Below are positions 56,701 through 64,000 of a stretch of DNA of 64,000 bases, piece after piece (the stretch's first letter is position 1; every line of letters begins with the position of its first letter). Origin of the DNA: Protula sp. h YS-2021 (Eukaryota; Annelida; Polychaeta; Sabellida; Serpulidae); the NCBI GenBank assembly GCA_949752745.1, contig OX457024.1, forward strand, positions 47,000,490 to 47,064,489, written 5' to 3'. The position numbers and the translations under genes are program-made. The notes beneath the pieces are model-generated. The model made no database searches. It was given only the letters and a program-made list of their open reading frames with translations, and was not told the DNA's origin.

Positions 56701-59144
56701 CATGTACTGTATACCTTTATTCACAAGCCATAAAATAGTCATTAGCCATAAAATATTCAACTTTTGACTTTAAAAAACCCCTTCCATATTTACACAGAAC
56801 AGATGCATTTAAAGAAATCCAAGATTTGTTGTAAATTGACGCTTGAAAAAAACGGGAGATTAGTTATCGGCTTTATATGTTGTTAAAAGATTTTTTAAAT
56901 TAACGGCATAAACTGCACGGGATTAATGGATTCGCAGCCGTCAATTCACTGAGATAATGGAGAATTCATAACTTTCCGAAAAACTCGGTGAAGTCAAACG
57001 TCTCTACCCCCTTTTAAAATCAAAACCCCTTTTCCATAGGAACCTACAGTAAAGGCACGTTTGCCATCACAGACGTTTGTCTGCATGCAACATCGGACGC
57101 CGCGGGCACTGCGCTTATCTCCAAGAGCTCAGCAATCGACTGGCTATGAGGCTTGGCCGATTGTTTCCAAGGTGAAACAAAACGATATTTCTTCTATATT
57201 TTTCTATCACTTCTTACATTTTTTACACCGTTCCCTCGCAGTCGAAATTCGAATTCTTGCGCATTTTATTCGAAACAACCAAAGTGTGATTTGGCTTATT
57301 GCATGAAACCGTGGCATTAAATTTTGTAATAGTACACCAAACACTTTCAACTGATATTTCAAAAAGCAGGGAAGAAATTTTAAAGAGGAATGCGGCTATC
57401 TCTGAGCCATCTAGTGAGTGAATTTAGAATCAGGATCAGAATTTTCAAATTGTGTATAAACTGAAATGTTAAATTTTCTGCTATCAGTCGTGGGGCGCCA
57501 GGGCAACAATTTGTGGACTTTTCCACCAAATGATGTTTTTTTTTTCGAACCCTGTTGCCTATAAGCCTGGAGTACAGTAGCTTGAAAGTGTGTATTGATA
57601 TCTCTTGAAATTTGGACGGGAAATGGTTGTATATGTCATCACTGAAAAAGTGTAAAAAATGAGTGGGAGGGGGGGGGGCAGGTTCGCAAAGAAACTTGTA
57701 GTGACAAAAGAACCGCGGGGACCCCCATATTTTACTATCTCAAATGTTGAATGAGTGATCAGTGCGTAATTATGTACAATATGAGAGGAAAAATGTTGCA
57801 GGTTTTCGTTCTGTTTTGGAATTAGTCTCAAATTTTGTTTATTTGCCATTCTTAGCAATACAAAATGAAAGAAATCGTGAGTCGTTTTAGTTCCTTTTTT
57901 TTCTCATAAAAGTCCGGTGACCATTGCTTTTTGTATCCTATTGTGATAGCACTGTGTCACATGGTTGCACATGCGAAGTACTAAAACAAAATTGTTGCAG
58001 ATTAAAATTATGTGAGATAGCCGCATTTCCCTTTAAGTTAATATTACAGGTGTATAGGATAAATTTATTCCTAATTCTGCGCGTCTGTCGATTATGTTAA
58101 TGTATATGCAAAAGATAACCTTTTTAATTTTTTGTCACTTGACTATGGTCACATGACAGTTGAAACCCCTAATGTAAATAAACATCTGACAGCTGAGCAC
58201 GGAAGCTAATTTTGTTGTCCAATCTAATGAAGAAATAAAAGATAGCAGTGCATTAAAATTGCGCCTGCTTTGAAAAAAAAAAAGAAGATACATTGCACTA
58301 GTTCTAGATGACTCTTGCGGTCTTCCTATGACAGTAAGAGTCATAGCTTCTATAATAGGAAATGTCATTGGTGTCAATTTTCAAGTCTCGGCGCAAGACT
58401 GGGGCCAACGGCGTATTTTAGAAAGGGTGCATCACATTAATGGCCCAATTATAAATTGTGGCGCACAAGTCTTATGGTCAGATAACAATTTTTTACTGAG
58501 AAAAATATGTGTTTTCTTGAGATCAGGATATCGGATCTCTCATTATCGCCCACAACAACAGTGAATCCACAGTTGCAAAACCACGCTTTACTCTAGTTTC
58601 GGAGTTTCGCTGTGGTCCAAAATGATGTACCAGGATACTTTTCAGTGTGCTTTTAAAGAAAAAGCCTGCCAGTTCGTGCCTCGGTGTCCTTGAACGTGCG
58701 CCAAAAGATCCAGAGCCACGAAAACTGAGATCAATGGCCATTTCTATTTCAGGAACTGTGATCCTTTCTGTCCCAGGAAGACAGAAAGAGTCCGCGACTA
58801 ACATTGCACATGAACTTGAAGCATTTGTATAATCGGGACGGGCGTGCAGGATTCCAGGCTCAAATCACATTAAGTTGACCCTATTAGCTGGACAATAAAA
58901 GGCTTCGCAGTTCTGACAGAGACAAATACGGAGTAAAATTAAGGAAATTAAGGAAGAGCCGACTCAGAGCCAGTTCGAACACACCAGTGGAGTACACACC
59001 TTTGTAGAATTTCACAGCGAGCTTATATACTTCACATTTTGAGAGTCCCCATAACTCATCAACTTCTTGATCAGTCTCAGAACTCTCACCACTGCCATTA
59101 ATTTGTAAAGAATCCATTTCGCTCTGCAATGACTCTTCTGCCAT
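49819..59144 (-). CDS. ACBD3: ACBD3 (GCP60) orthologue, Golgi acyl-CoA-binding-domain protein
   Basis: Ten coding exons in transcript order: 59144-59000, 55113-54969, 54171-54031, 53775-53662, 53044-52957, 52581-52452, 51223-51068, 50789-50668, 50489-50321, 50045-49819. All introns are GT-AG and every phase agrees, giving 478 residues (human about 528). Domains are an acyl-CoA-binding domain (about 30-125), a charged Glu/Arg coiled coil (about 130-180), a Gln-rich segment (about 190-250), and a C-terminal GOLD domain (about 310-478) ending YYRVYYTR. In vertebrates ACBD3 is a peripheral Golgi protein that binds giantin and recruits PI4KB through its Gln-rich region. The ATG has a good context (AAACATGG). 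The boundary of exons 4 and 5 has an alternative (53659/53038) that also keeps frame. Confidence 0.95.
51404..51460 (+). repeat. (GAAA)n microsatellite
   Basis: Purine run of about 12 GAAA units in ACBD3 intron 6. Confidence 0.9.
51820..52105. repeat. Two-copy tandem repeat of about 140 bp
   Basis: CGCCAAACAAAATACAAGATG and CGCCAGAAACAAAAATACAAG, each followed by AAATTCCA and CAATCGGAC, recur about 140-150 bp apart in intron 6 of ACBD3. Confidence 0.6.
52452..53775 (-). CDS. ACBD3: ACBD3 exons 4-6: coiled coil and Gln-rich segment
   Basis: Exon 4 (53775-53662) encodes [20 protein letters not shown], a charged helix. Exon 5 (53044-52957) encodes [15 protein letters not shown], and exon 6 (52581-52452) [20 protein letters not shown] followed by a short polyQ run (QQQQQ). 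QLQEQHxQQYMQQxY is the region that binds PI4KB in human ACBD3. Confidence 0.93.
54031..59144 (-). CDS. ACBD3: ACBD3 exons 1-3: acyl-CoA-binding domain
   Basis: Exon 1 (59144-59000) holds the start and [18 protein letters not shown]. Exon 2 (55113-54969) has [15 protein letters not shown] and [12 protein letters not shown]. Exon 3 (54171-54031) has [17 protein letters not shown], then [14 protein letters not shown], the start of the charged helix. The helices and the [13 protein letters not shown] core match the acyl-CoA-binding fold. Intron 1 is 3.9 kb and holds several transposons. Confidence 0.93.
54372..54834. mobile_element. MITE with 9-bp target duplication (MULE-type size)
   Basis: The 9-mer GATGTTTAT flanks it (54363-54371 and 54835-54843). 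The ends GAATCCCGGTCATCTGCC and, reversed, GGTAAACGGTCATCTGCC are inverted repeats. C-runs near the left end and G-runs with GGCAGTTGACC near the right end can pair. It lies in ACBD3 intron 2, has no coding capacity, and the duplication length fits Mutator-type insertion. Confidence 0.75.
55995..56405 (+). pseudogene. Retroelement reverse-transcriptase fragment
   Basis: It reads [12 protein letters not shown], a C-run that breaks the frame, then [20 protein letters not shown] and [13 protein letters not shown]. This is the pattern that follows the RT active site in DIRS/Ngaro-type and related elements (TYLGV, ELQSLLGKLNWV). It sits on the plus strand in ACBD3 intron 1, opposite to the gene. 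Confidence 0.6.
56440..57080. repeat. Repeated GATGGCAAACGTCCCTTA motif region
   Basis: The motif or close forms occur near 56467, 56523 and 56628 and inverted near 57056 (CACGTTTGCCATCAC). This suggests a decayed fold-back element, in ACBD3 intron 1. Confidence 0.45.
57130..57310 (+). repeat. Dispersed repeat with CAAAGTGTGATTTGGCTTAT
   Basis: Shared with 59945-60118 (inverted), 61200-61385, 62310-62400 (inverted) and 62935-63110. Members also share TCGAAATTCGAATTCTTGCG or forms of it. Confidence 0.7.
57380..58036. mobile_element. piggyBac-type MITE with TTAA flanks
   Basis: TTAA lies at both ends (57380-57383 and 58033-58036). The inverted ends AGAGGAATGCGGCTATCTC and AGGGAAATGCGGCTATCTC pair well. 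It is 657 bp and non-coding. It is in ACBD3 intron 1. Confidence 0.8.
58040..58999. other. Rest of ACBD3 intron 1
   Basis: Several frames of 60-90 codons overlap on both strands (58328-58832), but I recognise no family. It may be a decayed mobile element. Confidence 0.3.
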
Positions 59145-59470
59145 GTTTGTTTTGATGTTTTGACGTGTCGTGCCAATCTCCTCCCATATCGCATCGGGAG
59201 TGCCCGTTGCTGTACGTTGTTACAAAACAGCTGACCTCTTACGGAATCTACATGTTATGTATGAACACAGAGGAGATGGATATTTAAAAAGTAGTTCCGC
59301 TCTTTTATAAGTATTCTTTTCTCAGGATCCCCAGCGGATCTGCAGGTTGGCTATTGAACAACAACGCGTTGTTGTATAACAGCTAATCTTTCAATAAATA
59401 ATTTGAAATGAATTTGAAAACAATTTCGATTCATATGTTATATTATTTTTATAAGGGATACCATTCCTTT
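59145..59470 (-). promoter_or_regulatory. ACBD3 5' untranslated region and probable promoter
   Basis: By position, transcription must start here. No TATA box is obvious close to the ATG. I could not place the start site. Confidence 0.45.
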
Positions 59471-59944
59471 TTCTCCAAACATTGTCTTATTATTCGAAGG
59501 AGGTTGGAAGGGGGTTCGACATCATATCGAAAAGTATGATATCTGTGCACTGTAGTTCTTTCATGCATTTTAAAAGTATATATATATTGCTAGATGCCAA
59601 TGAAGAACAATCTAAGACTAAGTCATGCAAAAGTGAAAAAAAAACACAAAAACAGATCGGCCTTTTATCTGCAACCTGACGTGATAACAAAGAAATCAAT
59701 CGTTGGTACGGTTGATTGCACGGAATATTAGGTTATACGTTATACTGGCGGTTTAAATGATGCACCACTGTTATGCGTTAGTCACTTAGGAAAATGGCTA
59801 GTAGAACCAAGTTGGATCGGTCTTCTGTAAAAAGTGACTTAATTTCTGCGCATCAACAGTTCCAAGCGCGCGGAATAAATGAAACAGCGAAATGGTGAGA
59901 AAGTGTATTTTGCTGCTTATAATACCGAGATATTCTAGCTCGAA

Positions 59945-60118
59945 AATTGGACAAACCTGCAATATCGCTCATTATGCCGACTTCAATCGTAAGCCAAATG
60001 ACACTTTGGGTGTTTCGAATAAAATGCGCAAGAATTTTGAATTTCGACTGCGAGGGTGCCGGGTAAAAATGAAAGAAATGACAGAAAGGTATAGAAGAAA
60101 TATAGCAAAAACAGCTCA
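59945..60118 (-). repeat. Dispersed repeat, second copy
   Basis: Inverted copy of the family at 57130-57310; it includes GAATAAAATGCGCAAGAATT. Confidence 0.7.
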
Positions 60119-60165
60119 AACTTGAAACTATTTGTTAAAATTTTTAATATTTTTTTAAAATACCA

Positions 60166-60642
60166 GGCCCCGGATTCACAAAACTCCCCTTAACTTAACT
60201 TAAACTTAACTTATCCCTCATTTAAAGGGCCCTTAAATTTCTTACGGCTTATTTGTCGATTCATAAAACCCACTTAAGTCACACTTAAATTTAAGTGACC
60301 ATTTGTTTCGTTTGCACGGACTTCAAAAACTAGGACTTTACCCAATGTAACAGATCGAAACCTTCCACAGGCATGTTTTTTACTATTTGAAAATCCATTC
60401 TGATACTTTTTTTAAGAATCATCGCATTTTTCTTTCATTTACACTTTCACTTAATAGTTAAGGGACCTCGGGACCTCCCTCAAAATTTTGCTAAGTTAGG
60501 GGCCCGCTTAGTGCACTTTTAAGTTAAGTGGTATGCACCACTCACACGTCCCTTAACTTAACCTGATTTAAGGGATGATTCAGCAAAATTGAAAGATTTA
60601 AGTGAAATTTTTTAGTTAAGGGATGTTTGTGAATCCGGAGCC
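60166..60642. mobile_element. MITE with GGCYCCGGATTCACAAA termini
   Basis: The ends GGCCCCGGATTCACAAA and TTTGTGAATCCGGAGCC are inverted repeats, with further pairing of CTTAACTTAA and TTAAGGG subrepeats inside. About 477 bp, non-coding. Confidence 0.85.
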
Positions 60643-61190
60643 AGTAACCTAGGACCGTTCGCCACTTTTCAGTGGTTTTTGCACAATAACTCTCGTGTTT
60701 TCAACGCCATCACCTAATAGTGTGGTATATGGCAAATACAGGATTTTACAATGTTTTCTGTTTATCGCGAAGTAAAATGTGATTCATGAAAATGCCAGGC
60801 CAATATATTCTTTTCGGGCAGGATTTTCGAGCATATTTATAACTCGCCGCTTTATTCTGTTATCCTGAAATATCAATACACTGTATTTTAAATGCAAACT
60901 GTAAGATATATCAACTCGTTTTCAAAATGATAACTAACAACTATAAGGATTACATGTGAGCATAAACCTGATATTTACATGTGTATACTGACAGTTTGCT
61001 TGTAGCACATCAGTATTTCGCATTCGAAAACTAGAGGCAGTTGTCGGGAGGTTCGACAAAAAATATCATTTCCGGGATAATAGCTGTTTTCGGAAGGTGG
61101 CGAAACGACAGGCACTTGGGGATTTAATCTAGGTTACTGGTAGCATAGCATAGAATAAATATAGCAAAAACAACTCTTGAACTATTTGTT
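60643..61190. other. Non-coding stretch
   Basis: No feature recognised. Confidence 0.35.
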
Positions 61191-61199
61191 AAAAATTTT

Positions 61200-61385
61200 T
61201 ATTTTTTTTAAATAGCATACGGGTTGTTAAAACCCGATTGCTCTCTAGTGCAAGAGAAATTTGACATTTAGGCGAAATCTCTCTATCATTTCTTTCATTT
61301 TTTACCCGGTTATTTTTATTCGATACTCAGAATTTTTTGCGTATTTTTATTGGGAACGTCCAAAGTGTGATTTGGCTTATACTAC
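61200..61385 (+). repeat. Dispersed repeat, third copy
   Basis: It contains TCCAAAGTGTGATTTGGCTT and CATTTCTTTCATTTTTTACC, shared with 62935-63110 and, inverted, with 59945-60118. Confidence 0.65.
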
Positions 61386-61603
61386 AAGGCCTATACCGTA
61401 GAATGGGACGGTTGGTAGAATGGTACATTGACACAGATAAGCCGAAATCTGCTTTAATCATTTTGCTTATGGATATCCTTAGAACCATGTACTTGAGAAA
61501 GTGTATCTCATAATATTGTAACATAAAATTAAAAGTATCATTTGTTGTTCAGTAGAAAAGTTAATAAGATTAGCCAGATTGATCAGCTGTTTTTTGTTGT
61601 CGT

Positions 61604-61729
61604 CGCCATCTTGGTTCTGCGACATCGTGTGTATCGCTGTTGGTGATTGATTCACGTGCAGACCATCGCCATCTTGGTTCTGCGGCATCGTTTGTAACGC
61701 TGTTGGTGATTGGTTAGCTTTCAGGCTGA
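61604..61729 (+). repeat. Two-unit tandem repeat of 63 bp
   Basis: CGCCATCTTGGTTCTGCG and CGCTGTTGGTGATTG occur twice, 63 bp apart. Confidence 0.85.
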
Positions 61730-61961
61730 CATTCTATTTCCCTAACTTGTGTATTGTTTACCTTAGAAACAATTTATACTTTTGTATATTTTATTGTCCG
61801 TACATTAGGGAGTTGCTGTGTTTTGCATCTGTAATGTTTGGTTTGACCTCCTCTGTCAGTGGTATTGTCATGAAGCTGGTATCTATAATGTGTGTTGTGA
61901 AAATTAACATATACAAACATGTAACTACATGTACATTTGTGCTTGGCTGTTTCCATGAGTT

Positions 61962-62035
61962 GCAGCTTTTGGCTTAGTGGTTAGCACGCTTGTTTATGAA
62001 GCGAAAGTTCCCAGTTCGAGCCCCGCTTGTGACTC
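61962..62035 (+). repeat. tRNA-derived SINE head
   Basis: TGGCTTAGTGGTTAGCACGC (A box and D arm) is followed by AGTTCGAGCCCC (B box) at normal tRNA spacing, but the acceptor stem does not close. It is best seen as the Pol III promoter part of a SINE. The body and 3' tail were not identified. Confidence 0.55.
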
Positions 62036-62309
62036 ACATATTTTCACAACAGTATGTATTTGTCCTCTGTAATTTGAGGGATATTTCCCTAAAATCATTA
62101 AAAACCCATAATTTTGTCCCAGTTACTGTCTCTTCCTTGTACCCTAGGGACAGCAATACAAGTACGAGGGGGACGAGAACAAATGGTCACAGTTGAATAA
62201 GAATTTGTGAAATTAAAAAAGATGAACGTCTTCTGCAATCGAAAAGGATTTTCGAGCATAGCGAAATATGAATATTTGAGTAAAACAAAGTAGCCAATTC
62301 GTACTTTCG

Positions 62310-62400
62310 GATCTTTCTGATAAGCCAAATCACACTTTGTGTGTTTCGGATATAATGTGCAAGGATTTTGAATTTCGACTTCGAGGGAAGTTCCGGGTAT
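62310..62400 (-). repeat. Dispersed repeat, fourth copy
   Basis: AAGCCAAATCACACTTTG and GAATTTCGACT, inverted relative to 57130-57310. Confidence 0.65.
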
Positions 62401-62934
62401 CTGAGCGGGTGTTTCTAAGGCGTGGGGAGAGAGGCGGGAGGGTTTATAGTAATTGCTGAAAGGGTGCTCACTGTTAACGGCACAGGGAAAGAGGTCGGAT
62501 ATGTACACAATAGGTCAAAAACATAGCAGACAATATGTTAGCTAGACAAACAGGGAGCAACTCACTCCCGAGTTTAGCACTGTTTGAATAGTCACCCTTG
62601 ATTCTGCAATTAAGTGGTGTTTCCCATTTAAACAAGAAAAAGCTTTGCCTTTATCCGGTTTTACGATAAAGCGGTATGCAATTATCCGGTTAAAAATACA
62701 TAATTTTATTCAATCAACCGATTTTTGCGTTTAACGGGTATGCGATTCTGTCATTTTATCTGTCTGCATTTTGATGGTGGTATTTGTTAAATTAAACAAA
62801 CAGATATTGTGCATAGCCTGGAAATGTGTGTTTTTCTCTGAGCTTTGAAAGATTTCAAAAATTTCAATATTTCTGAAATATTTCAAAAATTTCAAATTTC
62901 ATGAAATTTTTAAAAATTTCGAAATTTTTACCAG
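62401..62934. other. Non-coding stretch
   Basis: ATTTCAAAAATTTCAA-type short repeats at 62850-62925; no gene. Confidence 0.35.
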
Positions 62935-63110
62935 CCCTAGAGGGAACCGGGTAAAAAATGAAAGAAATAATAGAAAATATAGAAGAAATAATAAGCTACT
63001 GGTTGTTAAAAAAAACACGATTGCTCTTTGGTGTAAGAGAAATTTGACACATGGCAAAAATATTATGCATTTTATTCGGAACCCCAAAAGTGTCATTGGC
63101 TTATTATCAC
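62935..63110 (+). repeat. Dispersed repeat, fifth copy
   Basis: Shares GGGTAAAAAATGAAAGAAAT, GAGAAATTTGACA and TTATTCGGAA with the other copies. Confidence 0.6.
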
Positions 63111-63179
63111 CCGTGTAACGGAGGGATATAGTTTTCAGCTTGTCTGTCCTTCCGCCTGTCCGTCCATTCGCTCTAGTAT

Positions 63180-64000
63180 ACTATCTTTTGTTCAGACTGT
63201 ACCTCGAAAACTATTAATGCTAATGCCTTTTCGTTTTACATGCGGTTGAAGGTTTGCATCGTCGTAGTTTTGTTCGATTTGAAAAAAAATTGTCAAAATT
63301 ACAGCATTTTGAAAATAGATAAAAACTTAGTTCGAATATACAAAGATGTGACATTTTGTCCAGGCCTAACTCCAAAACTATTCACGCTGATGCTTTTTCG
63401 TTTTGCATGCGGTTAATACGTATATTGGAGGTGTGCAGCGTCGTATTTTCGTTTGATTTGGTGAAATATTGTCAAAATGACAGTATTTGGAAAATGTGTA
63501 AAAATTTAGTTCGAATTTACAAAGATGTGACATTTTGTGCAGGCCATAACCCCAAAACTGTTAATGCTAATGCTTTATCGTTCTGCTTGCGGTTAATACG
63601 TATATTGAAAGTGTGCAACGTTGTGATTTCTGTCGATTTTGATGAAAAATTGTCAAAATGACAGTATTTGGAAAATAGATAAATATTTTAGTTCGAATTT
63701 ATAAAGATGTGACTTTTTATCCAGGCCGTAACTCCAAAATAATTCATGCTCATGCTTTTTCGTTTTGTATGCGGTTAATACATATATTGGAGGTGTGCAA
63801 CGTCGTATTTTCGTTCGATTTGGTGAAATATTGTCAAAATGACAGCATTTGGAAAATAGATAAAAGTTTAGTTCGAATTTACAAAGATGTGACTTTTTAT
63901 CCAGGCCGTAACTCCGAAATAATTCATGCTCCTGCTTTTTCGTTTTGCATGCAATTAATACGTATATTGAAGGCGTGCTTACTTACTAAATGCCTTCCGC
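63180..64000 (+). repeat. Tandem repeat of about 182 bp, running off the window
   Basis: Units recur at about 63360, 63541, 63723 and 63903 with CAGGCCGTAACTCCAAAA, TTTTTCGTTTTGCATGCGG and TTGTCAAAATGACAG; a less regular unit lies upstream. The open frame at 63356-63661 is a by-product. Confidence 0.88.

Noticed and set aside
58135..58832. Overlapping frames of 60-93 codons in ACBD3 intron 1
   Set aside because: No recognisable domain, no splice partners in phase, and both strands open; probably chance or a decayed mobile element.
61962..62035. True tRNA gene on the plus strand
   Set aside because: Acceptor stem does not pair and the anticodon loop is irregular; more like a SINE head.

Overview
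This is nuclear DNA from an animal, most likely a repeat-rich marine invertebrate. The species cannot be named from the window. The reasons are a ten-exon gene with GT-AG introns that encodes an ACBD3-type Golgi protein, a full DIRS1-type tyrosine-recombinase retrotransposon, animal-style MULE and LINE relics, tRNA-derived repeats and TTAGGG-type telomeric motifs. Most of the sequence is transposon debris and tandem repeats; true host coding sequence is only about 2 kb.

Layout. 1-1080 holds nothing recognisable. 1081-2270 is a decayed DIRS relic on the plus strand. 2290-5490 is a large fold-back element whose arms of about 0.9-1.3 kb carry telomere-like motifs and two tRNA-Lys-like modules each; its middle holds a broken C2H2 zinc-finger reading frame. 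This is the most unusual object in the window. 6340-7400 holds a MULE transposase relic and a LINE tail. 7770-14670 holds two more DIRS relics (minus strand), minisatellites and microsatellites. 15-23 kb contains MITEs, tandem repeats and no gene. 23341-31226 is a structurally complete DIRS1-like element on the minus strand, with inverted terminal repeats, an internal complementary region, ORF1, RT/RNase H/methyltransferase-like and tyrosine-recombinase frames. 31.3-35.3 kb is a repeat family around a further DIRS relic.

36.0-40.4 kb contains a candidate four-exon plus-strand gene whose splice phases all agree but whose product I do not recognise. 40.7-44.4 kb is a MULE with a LINE fragment inserted, then a MITE loaded with tandem repeats. 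44.4-49.6 kb is mainly minisatellites and a MITE. 49819-59144 is the ACBD3 orthologue on the minus strand; I could place all ten coding exons with consistent phases (478 codons plus stop). Its introns hold MITEs, a retroelement relic and microsatellites. 59.2-64 kb is again MITEs, dispersed repeats, a tRNA-like SINE head and a long-period tandem array running off the end.

The genes do not form a pathway. ACBD3 is a housekeeping Golgi scaffold. The other long reading frames belong to mobile elements, and the DIRS frames act together: ORF1 as the Gag-like protein, RT/RNase H for copying, and the recombinase for inserting the circular product.
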